DNA from: Orychophragmus violaceus
Taxonomy: Eukaryota > Streptophyta > Magnoliopsida > Brassicales > Brassicaceae
Assembly: GCA_030180135.1 (NCBI GenBank)
Contig: CM058235.1
Span: 13,253,145 to 13,317,144 of the forward strand
Direction of reading: 5' to 3'
DNA length: 64,000 bases
Under the pieces are notes generated by a model, which worked only from the letters and a program-made list of their open reading frames with translations, did not search any database and had not been told where the DNA came from. How positions within the stretch are numbered: the first letter of the stretch is position 1; each line of letters starts with the position of its first letter. The translations under genes were made by a program, and so were the position numbers. Positions 56,507 to 64,000 of this stretch are shown piece by piece.

Positions 56507-56935
56507 TTACCAATCACCGAACCACTGGAACGGTGCTCTGCATATCGGACATGTCAGCTTATAGAAACACCACGAGTCTATACACTCCACGTGAAACACA
56601 TGCTTGCATCCAACCAGAACTCTAACGACGTCGTTTACTTCGAAATCCTCCAAACAGATCACGCATACATCTGCTCTGACCCCGTCGCCATCGCCGCCGC
56701 ATTTCGCGCCTTTCTTCGTGAGTCTTACCGCCGCCGGCAACGGCTCCCCGGATTCCTCATCGCCGATTGCTTCTTTCGGTAGCTTCGGGTACATCACGAA
56801 GCAGAGGAGAAAAATCGAGCCGTAGAAGAGAAGGATGAAGACGACGCAGAGAAGCCTCAACGCTATTGATTCGCTTTCCGTCACCGCCATCTCCGGCGAC
56901 GCAGCAACGTAATCGCCACAGCAACTTGATGCCAT
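56507..56935 (-). CDS. RING-H2 membrane protein (probable E3 ubiquitin ligase)
   Basis: Single-exon gene of 142 residues. After a short cytosolic N-terminus there is one hydrophobic segment (LLCVVFILLFYGSIFLLCFV, about 28-47). The C-terminal RING-H2 finger runs from about 91 to 135 as C-x2-C-x15-C-x1-H-x2-H-x2-C-x10-C-x2-C (CVICLEDF, GCKHVFHVECIDSW, CPICRAPF), the arrangement of ATL-type ubiquitin ligases. It would recruit an E2 enzyme at a membrane; its substrate is unknown. It lies between APK1B and CXIP4, as does At2g28920. The start at 56,935 is the first ATG. It is divergent from CXIP4, about 900 bases apart. Confidence 0.9.
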   Translation of the reverse strand: MASSCCGDYVAASPEMAVTESESIALRLLCVVFILLFYGSIFLLCFVMYPKLPKEAIGDEESGEPLPAAVRLTKKGAKCGGDGDGVRADVCVICLEDFEVNDVVRVLVGCKHVFHVECIDSWCFYKLTCPICRAPFQWFGDW

Positions 56936-57644
56936 CTCTTTATATAAGATTCTTTTTTCTTCTAGTTTTGCAAATTGAATTTGGGAATTTACGTGAAATT
57001 GATTTATGGGATTTTTAAGATTTTGCAGTGATCTCTTATATAAAGATTTATGATTAAGTGTGTAATCTGACGAGTGTGATGAACTGTTTAAAAACTAACT
57101 TAACGTATTTGGTTATAGTTTTGTGGAGCGAAAGGTGGCGGGAGGGATTAAGAGGAGCATATTCTTGCTCACTAATTGTAAATAGAGGTTAATTGATAAT
57201 GAAGGTTTATATTTAATTCGAATTCATGAATCGAAAACTGAATTTAAAATTAAGCTTAAGCGCAGTTTTGTTTGTTTTAATCTGGAGTTTCTTTCGGTTA
57301 CTCCTTGTTTGTACTTGATCATGATAATGATTCTGATTACTTATTATCTTTAGTGTCTATGTAGCTATTGGATCTCAGGCCCATAAAAATCCAGTAAAGA
57401 CAAGGTGATGCCCAATTAACTTTAGGATAAACAGGGTTAAAATTGAAAACGCAAATATTAGCGGTGTAAATGTAAAATATTAAAAGCTTAAGGCGGTTCC
57501 TGATATTTACAGATCTTTATAATCCGCCCTCGGACTTTTGTTAATCCTTTTTGCCTCCCTTATTCAATAGGATCAGACGATAGGAGAAGAAAATTATAAC
57601 CCAGCACCGTCTCTCTGTCCGGCGATTTCTTCCGATAGGGTCTG
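56936..57644. promoter_or_regulatory. Divergent promoter region (RING gene and CXIP4)
   Basis: About 700 bases shared by the two divergent genes up to the CXIP4 5' UTR intron. CCTTATTCAATAGG and CACCGTCTCTCTGTCC precede the CXIP4 leader. No TATA box is evident. CXIP4's 5' UTR likely has an intron from 57,645 (CTG|GTGAGT) to about 57,851 (TTATAG|GG). Confidence 0.45.
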
Positions 57645-57863
57645 GTGAGTGATTTGTTCTTCTCCTTAGGATCTTGATTTCATTTGGAACCCTAGGATCT
57701 ATAATTCCAGTCCGCATATTTGTAGTTGATAATTAGGATTTCAAAGCCCTAGATTTCTGTGTAATCTGGGTAGTCGATCGAATTCTATTGCGGAAGATAT
57801 TGATTTTGAAAAGGAATCTGCTTGTTTTGAGTTAGGTTGTGAGATTTATAGGGTTTCGTGAAG

Positions 57864-58868
57864 ATGCCGGCCACCGCAGGAAGAGTGCGTATGCCCGCGA
57901 ACAACCGTGTTCATAGTAGTGCGGCGCTTCAGACTCACGGAATATGGCAGAGTGCAATTGGTTATGATCCATACGCACCAACAAGCAAAGAGGAGCCGAA
58001 GACGACTCAGCAGAAAACTGATGACCCTGAGAACTCATACGCTAGCTTTCAGGGTCTTTTGGCTCTTGCTCGTATCACTGGCTCCAACAATGACGAGGCT
58101 CGTGGGTCTTGTAAGAAGTGTGGACGTGTCGGGCACTTGACGTTTCAGTGTAGGAATTTCTTGAGTACCAAAGAGGATAAGGAGAAAGATCCTGCTGCCG
58201 TTGAAGCTGCTGTTATGTCCGGGTTGGAGAAGATTAGAAGCCGTGTTGGTCGAGGTGAGGTTAAGGCGGAGGAGGAAGAGAGTAGTGAAGAGGAAGAGGA
58301 GAGTGAGAGTTCTGATTCTGATGTTGATTCTGAGATGGAGAAGATTATAGCTGAGAGGTATGGGAAGAAGAAAGGGAGTAGCAGCGTCAAGAAGACTGCT
58401 GATTCTTCTTCAAGGAAGAAGAAGAAGCGAGATGAATCTGAATCTGATTCTGATTCAGATTCAGGAGATAGGAAGAGAAGGAGAAGGTCGAAGAAGAGGA
58501 GGGTGCCTAAGAGGAGGAGTGTGAGTGAGTCTGAGGACGAGGAAGAAGGAAGGGGTAAGAGGAGAAAGGAGAGGAGATGGAGAAAGAGAGATGTTGATGA
58601 GTCTTCTGATGAGGACGACGACCGAAGACTCGTTAAGAGAAAGAGTAGAAAGGAGAAGAGGAGAAGGAGAAGCCGACATAATCGTTCTGATGATTCTGAT
58701 TCAGATTCATCAGAGGATGATGCAAGTGGTAGAAGGCAGAAGCGTAGGAACAAAGTGGCAGCTTCTTCTGACTCTGATGTTTCAGGCGATGGGGATTCAC
58801 GAGTTGGAAGGGGTTCTTCTAAGCGGTATGAGAAGAAGAGCAGGAAACGTCATCACAGGAAAGACTGA
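57864..58868 (+). CDS. CXIP4: CAX-interacting protein 4, zinc-knuckle protein
   Basis: Single coding exon, 334 residues from the ATG at 57,864 (upstream GTG-AAG in frame is leader). The N-terminal ~75 residues are conserved (MPATAGRVRMPANNRVHSS). One CCHC zinc knuckle, CKKCGRVGHLTFQC, is at about 82-95. The C-terminal two-thirds is very low complexity: acidic Ser/Glu/Asp blocks alternate with Arg/Lys blocks (ESESDSDSDSGDRKRRRR), as in SR-like nuclear proteins. Arabidopsis CXIP4 was found as a plant-specific partner that activates the CAX1 vacuolar H+/Ca2+ exchanger in yeast; nuclear RNA-related roles are likely from its composition. Neighbours fit At2g28910. Confidence 0.93.
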   Translation: MPATAGRVRMPANNRVHSSAALQTHGIWQSAIGYDPYAPTSKEEPKTTQQKTDDPENSYASFQGLLALARITGSNNDEARGSCKKCGRVGHLTFQCRNFLSTKEDKEKDPAAVEAAVMSGLEKIRSRVGRGEVKAEEEESSEEEEESESSDSDVDSEMEKIIAERYGKKKGSSSVKKTADSSSRKKKKRDESESDSDSDSGDRKRRRRSKKRRVPKRRSVSESEDEEEGRGKRRKERRWRKRDVDESSDEDDDRRLVKRKSRKEKRRRRSRHNRSDDSDSDSSEDDASGRRQKRRNKVAASSDSDVSGDGDSRVGRGSSKRYEKKSRKRHHRKD

Positions 58869-59434
58869 AGTAAAAGATTGTTCACTCTCCATTTGATATA
58901 TCTATCAATATATGTAACAATGTTGAATGTTGAGACTTGCCTATGGGATTTGATTTGTGTTCGACTCTTGTGGTCTGCTTGTTTCAAGAATGTATTATTG
59001 AGATACTATTGTTAATTGTGTGCGAGTCTTGTAACTCTTGTTGCTTCAGTGATCTGATTATTTGTTTCTAAAGTTGCGATTTTTAAGTTGTTTAGCAATC
59101 AAATTGAACAAGTCGGCCATAAAAAGCTGAGATGTCGGCCACTGTCGCTGTGGAGAGATCACAAGACTTGTAGATTGGTTTCTGCATTTTTGGCATGGCT
59201 CTACGAGGACAGTTTCGTCATTTAAAGAGCTCGAGTTTCATTGCCTCAATTCCGTCTCGTGGGTGATGGGTCCTGTTAATCTCTTCTCCACCGTTGAAGC
59301 AAGAGTTATATTAAAAAAAAAAAAAAAACAACCTTTTGAAACACTATAAATCCCAGGAAAATAGGTGAAATAGTTTCAGTAAAAAGATCCCAAAAACCAA
59401 AAAGAAAAAAAGAACACAGAGGAAGAAGAAGAAG
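58869..59434. other. CXIP4 3' UTR and OEP16-1 promoter/leader
   Basis: 565 bases. A poly(A) run at 59,311-59,328 and an ACTATAAAT box at 59,342-59,350, about 85 bases before the OEP16-1 ATG, are the visible signals; the leader ends in GAAGAAGAAGAAG. Confidence 0.5.
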
Positions 59435-60399
59435 ATGCCTTCAAGCACTTTGTCAGGAACAGTGAGCTCGCCGAAGCTGTCGGTTGCAGTCGACACGGGC
59501 AATCCTTTTCTTAACCTCACCCTCGATGGTTTCCTCAAGATCGGAGCTGTAACTCATCTCTCTCTCTTTGATGAATCATTGTTTCTAATCTTCGACTAAT
59601 CTCTCTCATCTCATTTTTTCTATTTTTTAGGTTGGAGTCACTAAATCTCTTGTAGAAGACACTTACAAAGCCATCGACAAAGGTAAAATCCAAAAACTTT
59701 TAAAAGCTCTCAACTTTATCAAACATACATAAGTGTTCGTGTTTGGTACAATGTTTGTTATATAAAGTTGACTCATTTATTACACACATTGTTGGATCTG
59801 TTTTTATGTTTATGATTTTGTTTGTTGATCATGTGCTTTTCTAATTTGTAGGGAGTGTTTCCAAGAGCACTTTCGAGCATGGGGTGAGTACCATTTGATC
59901 AAATCTATATGTATAATATGAAGAAATTTGTATCTTTAAGGTTTCTGAAATTGAGATACATATTATTGTTGCAGCTTAAGAACATGTGCAAAGAAGGTGT
60001 TTACTGGGGTACGTTGCTTTCTAAATACATTGTTTTAGTTTCAGCAATGGACATTAAAATTGATTTTGTAAAGAGAATATGAATATGAACAGGATCTGCG
60101 GCTGGGGTTTATGTTGGAACAGAGTATGGAATCGAACGTATCCGTGGCACTAAAGATTGGGTACTACATTCTCACACACATTGTTTTGCTATAAGATTTT
60201 GATACATATTTGCAGAACTTATGAATGAATTGTTTGAAACTTCGGTTATCAGAAAAACGCAATGTTGGCAGGCGCTGCGACAGGAGCAGTGATCTCTGCG
60301 GCTGCTAACAAAGGCAAAGACAAGGTCGTGGTCGATGCCATTATGGGTGGCGCGCTTGCAACCGCGTCTCACTTCCTTAACAGTCATTATTTTTACTGA
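59435..60399 (+). CDS. OEP16-1: Outer plastid envelope protein 16-1
   Basis: Channel protein of the chloroplast outer envelope, PRAT (Tim17/Tim22/Tim23) family, selective for amino acids and amines and linked to import of protochlorophyllide oxidoreductase A. Six exons join in frame: 59435-59548, 59631-59682, 59852-59883, 59975-60008, 60093-60160 and 60253-60399. They give 148 residues, exactly the Arabidopsis length. Gly/Ala-rich helices are visible: FLKIGAVGVTKSL, WGSAAGVYVGTEYGIERIRG (with the PRAT-type end) and AMLAGAATGAVISAAANKG. The C-terminus ends HYFY. All introns are GT-AG. Matches At2g28900 at the end of the syntenic row. Confidence 0.95.
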
Positions 60400-62828
60400 G
60401 TTTCAGTCTACCTGTAGGACCATGATTGGTCCATATGGTGTGGATTTCTTTGTTTATTTTCCAATAAAGAAATGTTTAAATGAGTACATTTGAGTTTCAT
60501 GAACGTTAAATATGGCATTAGCAATGGTTTGTGGTTTCTTTAAAAACTCTTTGGCTCACTCCAAAGGAATCTTGTTCATTACTTTGTTCTCCATGTTTGG
60601 TGGTGTGAAGTCACCATGTGTTGTAAACAGAATTGAACCAAACCGAAAGAACTGAACTTAAACCAATCCAATGATGTTGTAAGAGTGTCTTCACTGTATC
60701 TATATGTATGTAAGTAGTGGGGAAAATGGTGGTGGAAGATGATGAAAGTGACAATGCTGTCTGCAACAAATTCATATGGCCTTGTGTTTGCTAAATGGCT
60801 ACCATCTCTTCCTCTCTATCTCTTAGTATCAAATAATCATCTGTTTTATTTTTTTTGTGCTTTTAAAATGTCAGGTCAAAAATCCGATTTCAACCTCTAA
60901 AATGCTTCAGCTGTGGTTTCCCAACCCTCTAAACTGACTCTCTGTCTCCCTTAATTGCTCAGCGTAATCTCTGGACTTTTGTTTGTTCTGGGTCTGTGCT
61001 AATGTTTCTTCTGTTGCATAATTTCGATTTCTCCTACTAGCTTTGAGCCTTTTCTATCAATTGGGTTCGAAGATATGTAACTTGGGCTGCTATTAGTATA
61101 TGGTTAAGGGCATTATGGCTTGTATTTCTTTCTTTCTTGCTATTTAATTTGAAAAATCTAGTTCAAAAAAGTGTCATCTACTAGTTTACACCTCAAGCAA
61201 ACCAAATAATTATAAACTGTTTTTATCCAGCCATATAATATACCATATGCTCAACATATAGCTTTATTTATTTTTAATTTTCTAAGTCAAATTAACACTG
61301 TATCATATAAGCTATAAATAATAGACTATTAATCCTAATTTTACAACATAATTCTATACATATACAAATCATTTTATATAGTTTCAAACCATGTTTAATA
61401 AATTTTAATGTACTTTCATACCGCGTAGGGCACAGCTTAATACTTAGTTTATGTACTTTTCAAGGCACATATTAATACCTTTTTTAACATCAGATTAATA
61501 CCTTATACATTTTAAGTATAAATGGCGAGTGAATGGAGGGTTCTCCACTTGCAAGATTACAAATGGTGATGGACCTTGAATTAGCAAGTGTTATTAAGAT
61601 AAATGATTATTAAAGTTAAATTAACCATTTATGTTAATAAACTATATCTTAAATAATAAATATCAACCTTAAAACCTAATATGCTTTCCTTTAAACTAAT
61701 CTAAAGAAAAAGCCCAAGTTGGATATATTTCCACTTATTTTTTCATGTTTTTGTCAACATGTTTAAATATTATCTTATTTGTTCTTAATTCTTATTTTGT
61801 CTTTGAAGTATGAATCCAATTATTTCGTTATACCCACTCGTCCCTTTTCCTGTATGTCTTAACGGTAAATGTAATTGACTCTTTCTTCGTGCTTGAAACT
61901 TGCCATTGAGTTACCACGTGTCTACTAGTTTAATTTAACTCTTAGAGACGCAGTAATTAAGGATCATAGGTCTTGATTAATTATCACCAATTAATCAATA
62001 CTAGGATTAATTAATAAGTTAAACATTTGTACTACAAGACAGCAAATAATTTTCAATGATTTGCTTGCCCTCTTATAGCATGCATCATTTGTGGATTACC
62101 TTCTCGATTTAACACCGTTTCCTATATGGCAACAGCTCAACCAATATTGAAGAATAATCTACATTTCTATATATAAATTCATCTTCTGACCAAGTCTTGA
62201 TCTTAAAATTTCAACATTGGCTAGATAGTCTCACCACCTAGCTCTACAGTTTTCAAACGATACACAAGAAAGGCAAAATAGTGGATTAGATAGGGAGTAC
62301 TTAACTACTCAAACTTGGATAAAAGTCATAATGTGTTGATGAGGCAACGTCTAAGAAACTATTTAAGTCTTGATCATTAATACCCCAACTTAACGTTTAA
62401 GGACAAAGAAAAACACTAATAGCAATCTGTTAGAAATTCACATAAGAAGGTTAGAAACTTAGAACCATAATATTATAGTATACAACGTTTAGAATTCATT
62501 CCTTTCTTATAGACATTCTTCCTCTTCCAATTGTCTTTGAAAGGGAAAAAAAAATTAAATTGTAGAATTACATGCTCAAATGATGTAAGAATATCGAATG
62601 TTCATATTTATTATTTCGACAAATAACAAAAATGTAAAGTTTATATCATAAAATCGGAAGGTTATTAACTACACAACATTGGTGAATGTGTAATTTTAGA
62701 TAGAAAGATTCACAAGTGTTGTATCACTAAACCGACATGATTTCCAAGTGATCCTCAGATTGTTAGTCACAAATTCTATCCGATAACAAATTAATTGTAA
62801 ACTTGAGACAAATTGTGACGAGAATATT
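60400..62828. other. OEP16-1 3' UTR and intergenic DNA
   Basis: No gene recognised in 2.4 kb. GC content falls to the right. Between 60,720 and 61,080 there are CT-rich stretches that might be the leader or first exon of a gene that has been separated, but no frame supports this. From 61,150 on it is AT-rich. Confidence 0.45.
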
Positions 62829-62859
62829 CACTACAAGAAAACACGCAAATATCGAGGGA

Positions 62860-63245
62860 AGAAATCGGCGAGTTATCGACGGATGAAATACCGACATACT
62901 TTTTACAGTTTACTGATCATGCTTACCGATGGTTTCCCGAGACAATATAATCGACGGTTTACAGACAGCACTAAACCGATGGTTTACCGAGTGCAATAAA
63001 CCGACGGTTTTCTGACGGGGTAAACCGACGGTTTTCTGAAGGAATATTTCCGACATAATTCCGACAGAGTATTACCGACCCATTACCGACAGCAGCAAGC
63101 CGACGGTTTACCGAGAAAATATACCAATGGTTAACCGAGGGTATATTACCGATGGTTTTCCGAGGGAATATTATCGACGACCTTATACCGACGGTTTACC
63201 GAGGGAAATAAACCAGCAAATTTTTGACAGGTTACCGAGGGATGA
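62860..63245. repeat. CACTA subterminal repeats
   Basis: About 20 short words of the type CCGACGGTTTACCGAGG, CCGATGGTTTTCCGAGG or CCGACA in close succession, the expected binding sites for a TNPA-like protein. Confidence 0.9.
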
Positions 63246-63367
63246 GAAAAAAATAATTTTAATTTTTTTTTTGAAAATTATATAATTATTGTATTATTAT
63301 AGCAAAAATAATAAAAATAAAAATTTATTAAAAAAATTTAATTATTCAATAAAAAACAACTTTAAAA

Positions 63368-64000
63368 TTACATTTCACGGGGCTGGGGAGCGGATCCCGA
63401 TCCCGTCCCCGTTCTCGCACCCTGGTTTGCTGGTATATCTTCCAGAACATGGCCGTATTTGATAAAGTACATGAACCGATCATTCATCTCTAGCATCTTC
63501 CTCGCCGTTTCTGCCTCTTTCTCTGCCATCCAGGCTTCAATTCGCGTCTGACTGGCCTTCAATGCTTCGATCTATTCTTCTTTCTCCCTTAAGACTTCGG
63601 CGAAGTTCTTGTTTAGTGGACGGAAGCGGGAATGCGGTGTCAAAACTTTGTCCGCCAAGTTTCCCAAACCCGGCCTCTTCTTTTCTCCGTTTCCTGTAAA
63701 GTTTTTCAGTGATACTAGTTAGAAATCAAGTAATTTAAAACTTAATTCATATTTCAGTTAATTTAAAATCTTACCTCGAGAAAGATTTCGTTGATCTTTT
63801 CATGCGGTAGCTCTTCTTTTGAACCGACTTCCTTGGATTGGGAAACCACCTCACCCAACCGCCTCTTCATCGACTCAACAATCCCTCGAGCAATCGGATC
63901 CTGGATTTCGCCCGTAGTCTTGTTTTTATGGCCGCCCTCGACGAGATCAATATGTGTCGGATCTCGTTCTTCCCTCCGATTCTGCCCAAACAATATCTTA
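63368..64000 (-). pseudogene. C-terminal part of a CACTA TNP-type gene, one premature stop
   Basis: Minus-strand gene cut by the window edge. Exon from beyond 64,000 to 63,775 (HIDLVEGGHKNKTTGEIQDP, typical of the Ptta/En/Spm transposase-associated family: 'T' and 'D' spaced before a leucine-rich part). An 80-base intron (donor GAG|GTAAGA, acceptor ACAG) leads to an exon from 63,694 to 63,368. The frame is continuous across the junction. TAG at 63,574-63,572 interrupts it (EKEE-stop-IEALK), probably from CAG. The C-terminus is a coiled-coil-like KASQTRIEAWMAEKEAETAR stretch. This accessory protein would bind the subterminal repeats. Confidence 0.7.

Larger units (their letters stand above)
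62829..64000 (-). mobile_element. Edge of a CACTA (En/Spm) DNA transposon
   Basis: The terminal sequence CACTACAAGAAAACACG at 62,829 is the classic CACTA end. About 370 bases of subterminal repeats follow (62,860-63,240), variants of ACCGACGGTTTACCGAGGG. After 60 bases of AT-rich DNA the minus-strand TNP-type gene begins. The other end lies beyond the window. A preceding ATT may be the 3-bp target duplication. Confidence 0.92.

Noticed and set aside
56501..56782. 93-codon plus frame overlapping the RING gene
   Set aside because: Antisense shadow of the RING-H2 coding sequence.
58145..58753. 202-codon minus-strand frame in CXIP4
   Set aside because: Antisense of the Ser/Glu/Arg/Lys low-complexity region, which naturally leaves the opposite strand open.
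62860..63240. CRISPR-like array or satellite because of regularly repeated CCGACGGTTT words
   Set aside because: The adjacent CACTACAAG terminus and nuclear plant context identify them as CACTA subterminal repeats; spacing is irregular.

Overview
This is plant nuclear DNA from a Brassicaceae species that is not Arabidopsis thaliana itself. From memory of the A. thaliana map, and with no search run, six host genes appear in the same order as A. thaliana chromosome 2 At2g28950 down to At2g28900. They are an alpha-expansin (EXPA6-like, +), a PBL37-like receptor-like cytoplasmic kinase (+), APK1B (-), a RING-H2 membrane protein (-), the zinc-knuckle protein CXIP4 (+) and the plastid envelope channel OEP16-1 (+). 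All six have coherent, in-frame exon structures. They act separately in wall loosening, RLCK signalling, ubiquitin ligation, a nuclear RS/SR-type zinc-knuckle role and envelope transport; nothing suggests a joint pathway.

Most of the rest is transposable elements. Positions 1-3.4 kb hold a decayed LINE RNase H remnant and non-coding sequence. EXPA6 (3.6-5.8 kb) has a long second intron carrying a GC-rich MITE-like insertion and degenerate repeats. A LINE (6.9-9.6 kb) with ORF1 and the endonuclease part of ORF2 is cut off at its 3' end by a MITE (9.6-9.9 kb). A second MITE fills 10.4-11.3 kb. The two kinases converge at 12.3-16.3 kb. A poly(A)-tailed retroposon follows (17.8-19.3 kb).

Between APK1B and the RING gene, about 40 kb is almost entirely mobile DNA. 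First is a three-level nest: a Mutator-like fold-back element (20,870-34,671, 10-bp TSD) holds a copia element (21,064-33,569, TSD GTGAG), which holds another copia element (23,225-31,028, TSD ACAAA). Next come a second long-armed MULE-type element (34,764-36,146, TSD GTACAATAAC), a Helitron-like segment with captured gene fragments (36.2-38.5 kb; Di19-like zinc-finger and DEK C-terminal-like exons), an hAT MITE with an exact 8-bp TSD, a Stowaway MITE and another small TIR element. An older RE1-like copia element (41,252-46,024, TSD ATAGG) and a young, apparently intact copia element (46,527-54,339, TSD GAAAC) follow. The young one has a G-rich heptamer array in its LTRs and no recognisable tRNA primer site. 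A poly(A) retroposon with a 16-bp TSD (55.1-56.0 kb) ends this block.

After the RING-CXIP4-OEP16 cluster and about 2.4 kb without a recognised gene, the right end of the window is the edge of a CACTA (En/Spm) transposon (from 62,829), with subterminal repeats and the 3' end of a TNP-type gene on the minus strand that continues beyond the window.

The most unusual points are: a putative self-priming arrangement in the young copia element, where an 11-nt LTR segment is exactly complementary to the place where the primer site should be; a (GGGTCTT)n potential G-quadruplex array that differs in copy number between its two LTRs; the Helitron-like segment with Di19-like and DEK-like exons in one orientation; and tRNA-like A/B-box motifs inside two unrelated TIR elements.
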